DNA of 64,000 nucleotides, taken from the NCBI GenBank assembly GCA_023251875.1, contig JAHEXY010000005.1:1-64000 (forward strand), given 5' to 3'. The stretch comes from Bacteroidota bacterium. GTDB lineage: Bacteria; Bacteroidota; Bacteroidia; JAHEXY01. This document shows, piece after piece, positions 8,835-17,898 of the stretch (position 1 is the first letter of the stretch; every line of letters starts with the position of its first letter). A program made the position numbers and the translations under genes. Under the pieces are notes generated by a model. It was not told where the DNA came from. It saw nothing but the letters and a program-made list of their open reading frames with translations, and ran no database searches.

Positions 8835-9776
8835 ATGAAATATTTTTATTTGATTTTTAATGTCGTTTTACTTTTTTCCATTTTTCCATTTTCAGTATAT
8901 TCACAAGACGACCTAATGAAAATGTTAGACGATTCGGCTCCTCAAAAAAACGAAAAAGTATTTGCCACCTTTAAAGATTTTAAAATCATTAATGCACATA
9001 CTACTGAAACTGTAAAGAAAAAAACACTTTCATTTTGTATCTCTCACCGATTTGGGAATGTGAATACCGGTATTCATGGATTTTATGGATTTGATTCAGC
9101 AGATAACATTCGTTTTTCTTTTGATTATGGTATTACCGATAAATTAATGGTAGGTATTGGCAGAAGCAAAGTGCATGAGTTGCTTGATGGATCGGTAAAA
9201 TATCGTTTATTAGATCAAACCACCAATAATCATGTTCCCGTTTCTGTTGCTCTATTTGGTTGTGGAACATTAACGCCAATAAAAAATGACGGCACTTTGG
9301 ATAATTTCTCACACCGACTTTCTTATGCTTCGCAATTAATTATTGCGAGAAAATTTGGATCGAAATTTTCGTTTGAGTTATTGCCAACCTATGTTCATAG
9401 AAATTACGTAGCAGGTTTGGTTAATGATTATAACGGAGCACAAGAAACAAATGATTTATTTGCATTAGGAGCCGGAGGAAGAGTGAAAATCACAAAACGC
9501 TCTGCCATTATATTTGATTTCTTCTATACTTTTTCTGATTACCGTGTAAAAAATACCGTTGACCCTTATTACATGCCACTTTCAATTGGTTATGAAATTG
9601 AAACAGGCGGCCATGTTTTTCATATTAATTTTACCAATTCTTCAGGTATTGTAGAAAATGACTACATACCCTATACCAATGACAATTGGCTAAAAGGAGG
9701 ATTTAAATTAGGCTTTAATATTTCTAGGGTATTTAATATTGGCAAACACGAAGCTAAAAAGCCGGAAAAGTCTTAA
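8835..9776 (+). CDS. DUF5777 family outer-membrane beta-barrel protein
   Basis: ATG at 8835 is preferred to 8826 because an AAAGGA stretch at 8821-8826 then lies at ribosome-binding distance. The 313-residue product has a signal peptide (ending VYSQ), a short charged segment, then alternating strands with aromatic ends (FCISHRFG, DNIRFSFDYGITDKLMVGIG, FSFELLPTYVH) typical of an outer-membrane barrel. The HRFG and KYRLLDQ segments are those of DUF5777, a Bacteroidota family of unknown role. It follows the cytochrome and YceI genes on one strand, which suggests a shared envelope redox or lipid function. Confidence 0.75.
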   Translation: MKYFYLIFNVVLLFSIFPFSVYSQDDLMKMLDDSAPQKNEKVFATFKDFKIINAHTTETVKKKTLSFCISHRFGNVNTGIHGFYGFDSADNIRFSFDYGITDKLMVGIGRSKVHELLDGSVKYRLLDQTTNNHVPVSVALFGCGTLTPIKNDGTLDNFSHRLSYASQLIIARKFGSKFSFELLPTYVHRNYVAGLVNDYNGAQETNDLFALGAGGRVKITKRSAIIFDFFYTFSDYRVKNTVDPYYMPLSIGYEIETGGHVFHINFTNSSGIVENDYIPYTNDNWLKGGFKLGFNISRVFNIGKHEAKKPEKS

Positions 9777-9824
9777 AAAATAGTAGACACGAATTTCTCG
9801 GATGAGTATTAATTTTTCTTGCAA

Positions 9825-10130
9825 TTAAACACTAGGTATTGTTTTTAATATTTCGTGTAATATTGAAACTGCATACAAAGGAATATTAATAAATTCTTTA
9901 TCCTGCATAAAATTTCTTGGCGATAATCTATATATAATACCGGGATGATATTTTTCTTGGTAACTTCTAAGGCTTTTAATATTTCTGTTTAATCCACTTT
10001 TTACTTCAACAGGAATAATTTGATTGTTTATATTTAAAATAAAATCAACCTCAGCATCATTTTTTGAAGTCCAGTAAAATAACTCACCAATATTAAGTGC
10101 AGTTAGTTCAGATGCAACAAAATTAATCAT
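9825..10130 (-). pseudogene. C-terminal fragment of a DUF4143-type AAA ATPase
   Basis: Only 101 codons remain. They match the C-terminal nuclease-like DUF4143 domain (NFVASEL, then LFYWTSKNDAEVDFIL, then IIPVEVKSG with the E and K of a PD-(D/E)xK-like core, then SLRSYQEKY). Full proteins are about 380-420 residues with an N-terminal Walker ATPase, which is absent here. Upstream on this strand the sequence runs straight into the start of the lipocalin-like gene, so the 5' three quarters were deleted. Probably inactive. Confidence 0.75.
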
Positions 10131-10158
10131 TAAAAACCATTATCTAAAACTTATTATT

Positions 10159-10587
10159 ATGAAAAACAAATTTTTAATCAAGGCATTATGTTTAGCTTGT
10201 GTAATGCTCAGTTTATTTAGTATTGAAAGCTGCGGAAAATATGAAGAAGGCCCATCTTTTACTTTACGTTCAAAAAAAGCAAGGGCAGTAAATAACTGGA
10301 AACTTGATAAAGTATATGACGCTAATGGCACAGATATTACTCAAGCCACGACTTATGGATTGGAATTCGATATGGATATTGCGGATGACAATACATACGT
10401 ATTTTTATTGGATGGAGCTACATTTGACACCGGTACTTGGGATTTCTCTGATGATAAAATGCAAATCATATTTACTTCAAATGATCCGAACACTACCATT
10501 ACGCCAACAACTATTATCAAATTAGAAAACAATGAATATTGGGATAGAGATGATACTGGAGTGGAATATCATTATGTTACGAAATAA
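10159..10587 (+). CDS. Lipocalin-like lipoprotein
   Basis: This 142-residue protein has a lipoprotein signal (SIESC, C25) followed by KYEEGPSFTLRSKKAR, a stretch common in a Bacteroidota group of small lipoproteins. A lipocalin-type small barrel follows, with strands NNWKLDKVY, YVFLLDGATFDTGTWDFSDDKMQIIF and EYWDRDD. The function is not known, and a ligand cannot be predicted. The gene is isolated, with a strong hairpin terminator 40 bases after its stop. Confidence 0.68.
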   Translation: MKNKFLIKALCLACVMLSLFSIESCGKYEEGPSFTLRSKKARAVNNWKLDKVYDANGTDITQATTYGLEFDMDIADDNTYVFLLDGATFDTGTWDFSDDKMQIIFTSNDPNTTITPTTIIKLENNEYWDRDDTGVEYHYVTK

Positions 10588-10625
10588 GATAATGACAATT
10601 AGACGAAGGTTTATTTGAGTAAATA

Positions 10626-10664
10626 ATCTGCTTTGCCAAAGTTTAAAGCTTTGGCAAAGCAGAT
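10626..10664. terminator. Perfect 16-bp hairpin between convergent genes
   Basis: ATCTGCTTTGCCAAAG at 10626-10641 is exactly complementary to 10649-10664 with a 7-base loop. It lies between the lipocalin-like gene (+) and the S9 peptidase (-), which converge here, so it can end transcription from either side. Confidence 0.75.
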
Positions 10665-10676
10665 AGTATTGCAGTC

Positions 10677-12626
10677 CTATTCCAACAAATATTTTTTCAC
10701 AAACATAATCCAAACTTGGTAAAAATAATCTTTGTTTGATTTTTTGTTGAAGCCATGTCCTTCATCTTTAAATAACAAATACCAAACATCTCCACCTTTA
10801 TCTCTAACGGCTTTAACCATTTGTTCAGCTTCGTTTGCAGGAACTCTTGGATCGTTCACGCCCTGAGCAATAAAAAGTGGTTTAATAATTTTGTCGACAT
10901 GATTGTACGGAGAAATTTCTCTTAAAAATTTATTCATGGTCGAATCCCTTTCATCACCATATTCTTCTCTTCTTAAATCAACTCTATACGATTCTGTTTT
11001 GGCCATGTAAGAAATAAAATTTGAGATGCCATACTGAGCTGCTCCAGCCCTTAATTTATTGCCATAAGCAACCATTGTTGCTAATACCATATAGCCACCA
11101 TACGATCCACCAGAAACCATAATTCTATCCGCATTTAAATCGGGTTGTGTCGCTATCCAATCTATTAATGCTCCAATATCTTTTACGGAGTTTAATCTGT
11201 TAAAACCATTATCGAGTGTTTGAAATGTTTTGCCATATCCGGTAGAACCTCTAACATTCGGATTAATGATTACAATGCCTAATTCGTTTACCAAATATTG
11301 CATGCTTGCGCTAAACATAGGAGTAGCTTGAGATGCAGGCCCACCATGAATATTAATAATTACAGGGAAAGGACCATTTTTATTATTGGGTTTAAAAATG
11401 AGTGCAGGTATTTCTCTTCTTTTTCCATTAATAGAATCAAATGTTGGGTAATAAAAACTTTCTGATTTTACAGTATTGGCGTATGATAATCCTTCGCCTA
11501 GTTCACTATACGTCCACCGTACTAACTTTTTCTTTTTCAGGCTGTATACGTAAATGTCTTTGCCCATATCTTGAGAATTATAGCTAATAGAAAGATCTTT
11601 GCCATTAGGAGAAAAATACAATGAACTTATTTCTCCTTTAGGAAGATTTTCTGCCCTTTTATAGGTGAGTTTTTGAGTATTTAAAAAATATACACAAGCC
11701 ATTCCGTTTTCATTGGCTGTGAAAGCAATGGTTTTTCTATCAGCAGTAGGGATAATATGGGTAATATCCCAAGAAATAGATTTACTGAGTATACTGTCTT
11801 TTTTAGTTGTAAAATTATAATATCTTAAATACGCAAATTCCGAACCTTGGTTTGAAATATAAAATAAACCTTTTCCGTTTGCAGAAAAACAAGCGCTAAC
11901 AGCTGTAGCAAACCGTTCGGTAGAGAAATTAATTGGTTCAATTTTTTTACTTGCAACATCAAGGCGATATAAATAAGATTGTTCTGATGAAAGATATTTC
12001 ATCAAGCACAAATGGTTGTCATCTGGAGACCAATCTAAAACATACCAATAACCTTCAGCTTGGTAAATAAGTTCTGGAGTTTTTTTATTATCAATATCTG
12101 ATATATAAATATCCATATCTTTTTTATTTCTTTTGTTGGATATAAAAGCAAACTGAGTTCCTTTATTATTCCAAACAGGATTATCATTTTTTGATGTGCC
12201 ATCCGTTAGCATCCTCGATTTACTTTGATTAACATCATAATAGTAAATCTGGTAATTTTCATTACCGCCAACATCTTTTAAAAAAGTAAAGCCTTGCTGT
12301 GTAGTATTTGGGCAAACTTCTAGTTCTTTAATAGGCTCTTTAAAGAAAGTTAATTGTGCCCTATCCCCCTCTGCTTGTTTAACATAATGTATTTGTGGGC
12401 TATCTCCAAAGCGGGTAAGAATATACATGCCCTTTCCATCTGCTCTCCAGCAGTAGCCGGTTGCAGAACGTGCATTTTGATATTGGCTAATTTTTTCTAC
12501 CAAACTATCGGGCAATTGAGGAATGCCTTCGGTAATAATGTTTCCTTTTTCAATACGTTCAGTTTGAGAAAAGGAATAAGTGATAGAAAAAATAAGAATA
12601 AGAAATAATGTGAATTTTTTAGTCAT
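10677..12626 (-). CDS. S9 family prolyl-oligopeptidase-type serine peptidase
   Basis: This 649-residue secreted peptidase starts with a signal peptide (ending YSFSQ). Residues about 40-380 form a beta-propeller with TolB/WD-like repeats (GKGMYILTRFGDS, GTQFAFISNKR, SPDDNHLCLMK). Residues 390-649 are the alpha/beta-hydrolase catalytic domain with nucleophile S508 in GGSYGG, acid D592 in GVNDPRVP and H624 in DEGHGF. The family cuts short peptides, often after proline or releasing dipeptides. It shares no operon; the gene upstream diverges 92 bp away. Confidence 0.92.
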   Translation of the reverse strand: MTKKFTLFLILIFSITYSFSQTERIEKGNIITEGIPQLPDSLVEKISQYQNARSATGYCWRADGKGMYILTRFGDSPQIHYVKQAEGDRAQLTFFKEPIKELEVCPNTTQQGFTFLKDVGGNENYQIYYYDVNQSKSRMLTDGTSKNDNPVWNNKGTQFAFISNKRNKKDMDIYISDIDNKKTPELIYQAEGYWYVLDWSPDDNHLCLMKYLSSEQSYLYRLDVASKKIEPINFSTERFATAVSACFSANGKGLFYISNQGSEFAYLRYYNFTTKKDSILSKSISWDITHIIPTADRKTIAFTANENGMACVYFLNTQKLTYKRAENLPKGEISSLYFSPNGKDLSISYNSQDMGKDIYVYSLKKKKLVRWTYSELGEGLSYANTVKSESFYYPTFDSINGKRREIPALIFKPNNKNGPFPVIINIHGGPASQATPMFSASMQYLVNELGIVIINPNVRGSTGYGKTFQTLDNGFNRLNSVKDIGALIDWIATQPDLNADRIMVSGGSYGGYMVLATMVAYGNKLRAGAAQYGISNFISYMAKTESYRVDLRREEYGDERDSTMNKFLREISPYNHVDKIIKPLFIAQGVNDPRVPANEAEQMVKAVRDKGGDVWYLLFKDEGHGFNKKSNKDYFYQVWIMFVKKYLLE

Positions 12627-12717
12627 GAGTATAAAATAAAAAATATGTTAACAAATTTATATGTAAAACTGAAACCTTGTAAGTAAATATTCGTAAACAA
12701 AAATAAATTATTTTATT

Positions 12718-13017
12718 ATGCACTTCATTCAAACCAATTTTACAAAAGCAAGTGTTCTTCAACCAAGCTATATCAAAGAATATATTAATAGAGAACTGCC
12801 CTGTCAATTTAAATTGAAATCAGGAAAAGTAATATACGGAATCATCTTAAAAAGAGAAGATATTGAAAATAGAAAAACGGAATATTATTTTGTTTCGGTT
12901 GCCGATCATTTATCTAAGCAAGAAAGATTAAACGATATTAACTATTGTAGAAAATATGCGCAAATTATTAGAATAGAGGAAATCGTTTTTGCAGAGACCT
13001 TAAAGCTAGTTGCCTAA
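12718..13017 (+). CDS. Conserved-looking small protein, function unknown
   Basis: This is a 99-residue cytoplasmic protein without signal or membrane segment. The middle (LPCQFKLKSGKVIYGIILKRED then TEYYFVSVADHL) has the alternating pattern of a small beta-barrel like the Sm, PilZ or KOW folds, and the end is an amphipathic IIRIEEIVFAETLKL. I do not recognise a family. Codon use is like the neighbours and the stop is only 5 bases from the convergent SDR gene, which favours a real gene. Confidence 0.6.
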   Translation: MHFIQTNFTKASVLQPSYIKEYINRELPCQFKLKSGKVIYGIILKREDIENRKTEYYFVSVADHLSKQERLNDINYCRKYAQIIRIEEIVFAETLKLVA

Positions 13018-13022
13018 TTGAA

Positions 13023-13811
13023 TTATAAATTTAAGGTTCTTCCTCCATCAACCGGAACATTAATGCCATTTATATAAGCGGCAGCAGGAGAAGCTAAAAA
13101 TGCAATGGCAGCAGCAATTTCTTCAGGAGCTGCAAAGCGATGTAAGGGAATTTCATGAAGCATTTCATCTTCAATCGTTTTTATCTCAACCTTATTCTTA
13201 TTTGCTTTATTTTCTATTATTGATTGTAGTCTTATTGTTTTTGTAGCTCCGGGTAAAACATTATTTACAGTAATTCCGAATTGGCCCACTTCTCCTGCCA
13301 ATGTTTTTGACCAATTGGCAACAGCAGCACGTATTGTATTTGAAACGCCTAATCCGGGAATAGGTTGTTTTACTGAAGTAGAAATGACATTAATAATTCT
13401 TCCGAAAGCAGTTTGTTTCATGCCGGGCAATAGAGCTTGTACTAAGAGGTGGTTACAAAGTAAATGATTAGAAAAAGTTTGTTTGAACTCTTCTATTGTA
13501 GCATTTGTAATAGGACCTCCTGCAGGCCCGCCTGTATTATTTACAAGAATATTAATGGATCCGTTTTTACTAATGTATTCCTTTACCTTTTCTGATAAAG
13601 ATTCCGGTTGAGTAAAATCTACGCTAATATAATCATGGTTTTGTTGGTGTTCTATAGAAAGATCCTGAATCGTTTTTTTTAGCGATTCTTCATTTCTTGC
13701 AATAAGAGTAATGTGTGCGCCAAGCAAAGCGAGTTCTATTGCAGCGGCTTTGCCAATCCCCTGGGTGCTTCCGCATACGAGGGCTCTTTTACCAATTAAA
13801 CGTAGATTCAT
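13023..13811 (-). CDS. Short-chain dehydrogenase/reductase with altered catalytic residues
   Basis: This 262-residue Rossmann-fold protein shows the cofactor motif GSTQGIGKAA near residues 14-23, the NNTGG structural motif and the closing NGINVPVDGG. The usual active-site YxxxK is replaced: the region after the STS triad residue reads LGVSNTIRAAV, so serine and arginine occupy the tyrosine and lysine positions. The same substitution is seen in a subgroup of SDRs annotated as 3-oxoacyl reductases. It probably binds NAD(P) but its reaction is uncertain. It converges with the small gene at 12718. Confidence 0.85.
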   Translation of the reverse strand: MNLRLIGKRALVCGSTQGIGKAAAIELALLGAHITLIARNEESLKKTIQDLSIEHQQNHDYISVDFTQPESLSEKVKEYISKNGSINILVNNTGGPAGGPITNATIEEFKQTFSNHLLCNHLLVQALLPGMKQTAFGRIINVISTSVKQPIPGLGVSNTIRAAVANWSKTLAGEVGQFGITVNNVLPGATKTIRLQSIIENKANKNKVEIKTIEDEMLHEIPLHRFAAPEEIAAAIAFLASPAAAYINGINVPVDGGRTLNL

Positions 13812-13827
13812 AAATTAAATTTATTTT

Positions 13828-14015
13828 TTAACCACATAGGTTACTTTTAAATATTTTTGCAATTTTTTGGTTTGTAAAGCTACTGCCAAATATAGCTTAA
13901 GAAGCTTCGCTTTACATAGATCATTCATTGAATTATGGCAATTCAGAAATTCAATCCGATGTTAAAAATTTATTTTCCTATCGCTTTTTCATCAAACTAT
14001 GTTTCTATGTGGTTT
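13828..14015. repeat. MITE-like element with AACCACATAG ends, copy A
   Basis: TTAACCACATAGG at 13828 is mirrored by CTATGTGGTTT ending at 14015. Between them is a small inner palindrome (AAGCTTCGCTT). A shorter relative with perfect 17-bp ends lies at 59950-60085. No coding capacity is visible in this 188-bp unit, which fills the gap between the SDR and PhnA-like genes. Confidence 0.6.
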
Positions 14016-14045
14016 GAGATATTTCTTCGTTAACGGATTAGTTTA

Positions 14046-14255
14046 TTAAGCTTTTTTCAAAAAACAAGTCTTCAATACAATTTGTACTTTATCAACTCGA
14101 CAATCTACTTCTTCAGCACTGTCGGTTAGTTTAATGTTTTTTACAAGTGTTCCTCTTTTTAAAGTTGATGAGGTGCCTTTAACTTTTAAATCTTTAATTA
14201 AGGTTACAGAATCTCCATCTTTAAGAAGGGTTCCGTTGCTGTCTTTTACATCCAT
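14046..14255 (-). CDS. PhnA-like (YjdM C-terminal domain) small protein
   Basis: This 69-residue protein matches the C-terminal domain of the PhnA/YjdM family ([25 protein letters not shown], then [12 protein letters not shown], then [14 protein letters not shown] with FLKK at the end). Full-length members have an extra N-terminal zinc ribbon, missing here; short versions are common in Bacteroidota. Despite the old phosphonate label the role is unknown. It starts 3 bases after the DUF1697 gene and is surely co-transcribed with it. Confidence 0.8.
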   Translation of the reverse strand: MDVKDSNGTLLKDGDSVTLIKDLKVKGTSSTLKRGTLVKNIKLTDSAEEVDCRVDKVQIVLKTCFLKKA

Positions 14256-14258
14256 TTT

Positions 14259-14804
14259 TTAGTTATTTGAAATTTCTACTAATTTATTAATCGTTTTCCA
14301 ATTTCGTGTGGTTGCAGCAACTTTAAGTTTGGTTTCAAAAAATTTATTCGATAATTTGGTTTCTCCATAATTATCCGGGCAATACAAAAATACTTCTTTA
14401 TCTATAACAATAAATTTATCAGGAGGATAATTGATATTTTTTAAACTGTCTAAATTTATTTGAGTGGGTGTTTCTGCAAGAAAAGTAACGTGTAATTTTT
14501 CAATATTTATATTTTTCTCTTTAAGAAAAGGATTTATTGCAATTGTATTTTCTATTTCTTCAATGCTTCTAACAATAACAGGTACATCAAATTTGTATTG
14601 CTTAAGAATGGCTTTTTCTATTAATAAAGATAGGCTCTGGTTAGATGATTTTTCGCTGGTTTTAAAAATTACGTTGCCACTTTGAATATAGGTAATTACA
14701 TCTTTAAACTTTAAATTTTCATAAAGGGCTTTTAGATCAGCCATTAAAATTTTTCTTTGGCCGCTAACATTTATGCCTCTCAGAATAGATATAAATGTAT
14801 GCAT
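14259..14804 (-). CDS. DUF1697 domain protein
   Basis: The 181-residue protein matches DUF1697 along its length: start ISILRGINVSGQRKILMADLK, then YIQSGNVIFKT, then the closing ATTRNWKTINKLVE. The family is cytoplasmic and widespread but has no assigned reaction. It is followed at once by the PhnA-like gene in the same transcript, and nothing in the context points to a pathway. Confidence 0.88.
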   Translation of the reverse strand: MHTFISILRGINVSGQRKILMADLKALYENLKFKDVITYIQSGNVIFKTSEKSSNQSLSLLIEKAILKQYKFDVPVIVRSIEEIENTIAINPFLKEKNINIEKLHVTFLAETPTQINLDSLKNINYPPDKFIVIDKEVFLYCPDNYGETKLSNKFFETKLKVAATTRNWKTINKLVEISNN

Positions 14805-14830
14805 AGTATCCTTTACTTAATTCGTAAGAA

Positions 14831-16270
14831 TTATTTTCTACTTGCTTTATTTTTTAGAAAGTCAAAAAGCAATCTTACGCCAACCCCTGTTCCTCCAAGT
14901 CCGGTATAAGAGCCATTGGTTTCGAGAAAAGCAGGACCTGCAATATCCAAGTGAATCCAAGGATAGTTAACAAAATGCTGTAGAAATTTACCGGCAGTAA
15001 TGGCTCCGCCATCAGCTCCACCAATATTTTTTATATCTCCCACTTCTGATTTTATTAATTCATCGTATTCATCCCATAATGGAAATTCAACCAAACGTTC
15101 GTGAACAGCATTGCCGCTTTTCTTGAGTTTGTTCATTTCAGCATCGGTAGTTCCCATAGCAACAATACCATATTTACCAATGGCTTTAGCAGCCGCTCCT
15201 GTTAAGGTTGCTAAATCTATAACCAATTGTGGATTGTATTTTTGTGCATAAATCAATGCATCTGCTAAAATGAGCCTGCCTTCTGCATCTGTATTTAATA
15301 TTTCAATATTTACACCGTTGGGCATAGTAATAATATCTCCGGGTAGCATGGCATCTTCGCCTGTGCGGTTATCTGTTGATGGTACTAAGCCCAATACATA
15401 AACCTGTAATTTTGATTTAGCAAGTGCATAAAATGTTCCTACTACAGCAGCAGCACCGCCCATATCACATTTCATATCTACCATGCCGGCATAACTTTTT
15501 ATATTTACACCACCCGTATCAAATACTACCCCTTTGCCTACTAAAACAATGGGCTGTTTGTTTACTGCATTTCTAGGTTTCCATTCCATCACTGTAAAAG
15601 TAGGAGGCTCCATACTTCCGCGGTTTACAGCCAATAGGCCTTCCATTTTAAGCGTTTCTATTTTTGCTTCATTAAATACTTCAACTTTAAATCCAAGTTC
15701 TTTTCCTAAATTTTCTATATCTGCTGCAAAGCGAGATGCAGTTAAGTAGGAGTGAGGTTCATTTACCAATGTACGGGCAAGATAAGTACCGGAAATGCTA
15801 TTGTTAAGATGCAACAGATCTTTAGCATTTATTTTTTTACTTAATATGTTAATGGTTTTAAGCGGAGAACCTTCTTTCTTTTTTTTGTATTTGAGGAAAG
15901 AATAATTGCTAAGTGCAATTCCTTCTGCTAAGGCTAAAGCAAATGCAGGATTTCCAATTTCATCAACAATAGTTATCTCGGAAATTTTATTTCTTTTTAT
16001 AGAACTTAGTAGAGAATATCCTTTGTTACGATATTGCTCAGCTGCTTTATTGATATCTTTTTTAGCTTCAGTATCAAGCACGAAATAATGTATCCAACGT
16101 TTAAATTGATTTACATCAACTCTTCTGGTTTTGTTTTCTTTTAACTGTTCTACAACATATTTTCTTTGCTCATCAGTAAATACAATATGTTTGGCATTTA
16201 CATCAGTAGTTAAAATAATGAGAGATTGGGTGTCGTTGTGCTTTGAAACTAGCTTGATTTCTGTGTTCAT
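14831..16270 (-). CDS. pepA: Leucyl aminopeptidase, M17 family
   Basis: The start at 16270 (MNTEIKLVSK) gives 479 residues. A longer frame to 16444 would overlap the divergent mqnC and has a non-M17-like leader, so it is rejected. The C-terminal catalytic domain has VGKGVVFDTGG (244-254) and the M17 signature NTDAEGRL (326-333), with the two-metal ligands D251, D329 and E331 expected by family rules. It is a cytoplasmic, usually hexameric, peptidase that trims N-terminal residues. Its promoter region (61 bp) is shared with the divergent mqnC. Confidence 0.93.
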   Translation of the reverse strand: MNTEIKLVSKHNDTQSLIILTTDVNAKHIVFTDEQRKYVVEQLKENKTRRVDVNQFKRWIHYFVLDTEAKKDINKAAEQYRNKGYSLLSSIKRNKISEITIVDEIGNPAFALALAEGIALSNYSFLKYKKKKEGSPLKTINILSKKINAKDLLHLNNSISGTYLARTLVNEPHSYLTASRFAADIENLGKELGFKVEVFNEAKIETLKMEGLLAVNRGSMEPPTFTVMEWKPRNAVNKQPIVLVGKGVVFDTGGVNIKSYAGMVDMKCDMGGAAAVVGTFYALAKSKLQVYVLGLVPSTDNRTGEDAMLPGDIITMPNGVNIEILNTDAEGRLILADALIYAQKYNPQLVIDLATLTGAAAKAIGKYGIVAMGTTDAEMNKLKKSGNAVHERLVEFPLWDEYDELIKSEVGDIKNIGGADGGAITAGKFLQHFVNYPWIHLDIAGPAFLETNGSYTGLGGTGVGVRLLFDFLKNKASRK

Positions 16271-16331
16271 ATCTAAAAATATATCGTAATTTTGTTGAAA
16301 CTTAAAAGTAGTATTTTTTTCCAGATTACAA

Positions 16332-17456
16332 ATGAACAGCGCATTTCTATTACAAAAAGCATTACAATTTGAATTTCTTTCGGCCGAAGAAGGGTTGTTT
16401 CTTTTTGAGCATGCGCCATTAACTGAACTTATGTTTGTGGCCAATGAGCTCAGAAAGATTCAAAAACCGGATGGAAAAGTTACTTGGATTATAGACCGAA
16501 ATGTAAATACTACCAATGTTTGCGTAGCTAATTGTAAGTTTTGTAATTTCTATCGCATACCGGGTCATAAAGATGCCTACATAACAAATATAGAGCAATA
16601 CAAAAAGAAAATTGAAGAAACCATTCGTTATGGGGGCGACCAATTGTTATTGCAAGGAGGCCACCATCCTGAATTGGGCTTGCAATTTTATACTGATCTT
16701 TTTAAAGAATTAAAATCGTTGTATCCTACAATAAAATTACATGCTTTAGGCCCTCCTGAAGTTGCGCATATTTGCAAATTGGAAAATAAATCGCATACAG
16801 AAGTACTTACTGCTTTAAAACAAGCGGGTATGGATAGTTTGCCAGGGGCAGGAGCCGAAATTTTAGTTGATCGCGTAAGAAGGTTAATTGCCAAAGGAAA
16901 ATGTACTGCACGAGAATGGTTAGATGTAATGCGAGTTGCGCACCAACTTGATTTAACTACTTCTGCTACCATGATGTTTGGCCATGTGGAAACAGTGTTG
17001 GAACGATTTGAGCATTTGGTTGCTCTTAGAGAAGTACAATCTGAAAAGCCAAAAGATGCCAATGGATTTCTAGCATTTATTCCATGGCCTTACCAAGATG
17101 AAGGAACAATTCTACAAAGGGTAAAGGGGATTAAAAATAAAGTTACTGCTAATGAATACATCCGCATGATTGCGATGAGCCGCATTATGTTGCCCAATAT
17201 CAAAAATATTCAAGCATCGTGGCTTACAATAGGTAAAGAGGTTGCTCAAATATGTTTGCATGCCGGAGCAAATGATTTTGGCTCTATTATGATAGAAGAA
17301 AATGTTGTATCTGCAGCGGGTGCTAAACATCGGTTTACGGCAGAAGGTATTCAACAATCCATTAAAGAAGCAGGTTTTGAACCGCAATTGCGCACTCAAA
17401 AATATGAGTATCGGAAATTGCCGGATGCAATAGAACAGCAAGCAGTTAGTTATTAA
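16332..17456 (+). CDS. mqnC: Cyclic dehypoxanthinyl futalosine synthase
   Basis: This 374-residue radical-SAM enzyme of the futalosine menaquinone pathway cyclises dehypoxanthinyl futalosine. The cluster cysteines are C64, C68 and C71 in NVCVANCKFCNFYR. Other MqnC-type segments are GGDQLLLQGGHHPELGL, SLPGAGAEILVDRVRR and GANDFGSIMIEENVVSAAGA. The closely related MqnE differs in these, so MqnC is preferred. No other mqn gene is in the window. The gene converges with the membrane-protein gene at 17485, 28 bases away. Confidence 0.9.
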   Translation: MNSAFLLQKALQFEFLSAEEGLFLFEHAPLTELMFVANELRKIQKPDGKVTWIIDRNVNTTNVCVANCKFCNFYRIPGHKDAYITNIEQYKKKIEETIRYGGDQLLLQGGHHPELGLQFYTDLFKELKSLYPTIKLHALGPPEVAHICKLENKSHTEVLTALKQAGMDSLPGAGAEILVDRVRRLIAKGKCTAREWLDVMRVAHQLDLTTSATMMFGHVETVLERFEHLVALREVQSEKPKDANGFLAFIPWPYQDEGTILQRVKGIKNKVTANEYIRMIAMSRIMLPNIKNIQASWLTIGKEVAQICLHAGANDFGSIMIEENVVSAAGAKHRFTAEGIQQSIKEAGFEPQLRTQKYEYRKLPDAIEQQAVSY

Positions 17457-17484
17457 CTAATTTCTTTAAAAGTACAGAGAAGAA

Positions 17485-17898
17485 TTATAATTTATTTTGA
17501 CTGTTTGAAGCACTACTCGCTTTTAAAACCTTAAGCACCGAACGAATTTCGGTTATTGTAAAAACGATATAAAAAATAAAAAAGGATATAACAAAAGGAG
17601 CTACCTCTATTTTAGAAATTTTAAACGCAACTACTCCCAAAACAATAAAATACAAAACGAGTTTACCTCCGGTAAGCATCATAAAAAGGCGTACGAATTT
17701 TTGTGGTTTTACATTAGCAGCCGAAGTAAGTAAATAATGTATGCTTATTGTTGAAACAACAAAAAAAACAATCAAATAAGGAAATAGAGAAAAATAATAT
17801 TGAGGATTGAAATAGAAAAAAAATCTCAATAAAACAGAAACAATTGCCGCAACAATAATTACTTGAGATAAATAGGATTTAAAAGTTGATGAAGCCAT
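17485..17898 (-). CDS. Four-helix membrane protein beside AtpZ (DUF6168-like)
   Basis: This is a 137-residue inner-membrane protein with four hydrophobic helices (around 10-27, 35-53, 72-92 and 98-115) and a short polar tail. Its start codon shares one base with the atpZ stop (TAATG), so the two are translationally coupled. In related genomes a similar small protein sits between atpZ and the ATP synthase subunits, and some annotations call it DUF6168. Here the synthase genes do not follow. The role is unknown; help in F0 assembly is a guess from context. Confidence 0.6.
   Translation of the reverse strand: MASSTFKSYLSQVIIVAAIVSVLLRFFFYFNPQYYFSLFPYLIVFFVVSTISIHYLLTSAANVKPQKFVRLFMMLTGGKLVLYFIVLGVVAFKISKIEVAPFVISFFIFYIVFTITEIRSVLKVLKASSASNSQNKL

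Noticed and set aside
10140-10331. Open frame on the minus strand over the lipocalin-like gene
   Set aside because: It overlaps the supported lipoprotein gene in full and has no signal or family.
16271-16444. Extended N-terminus of leucyl aminopeptidase
   Set aside because: It overlaps the divergent mqnC and does not look like M17 sequence.
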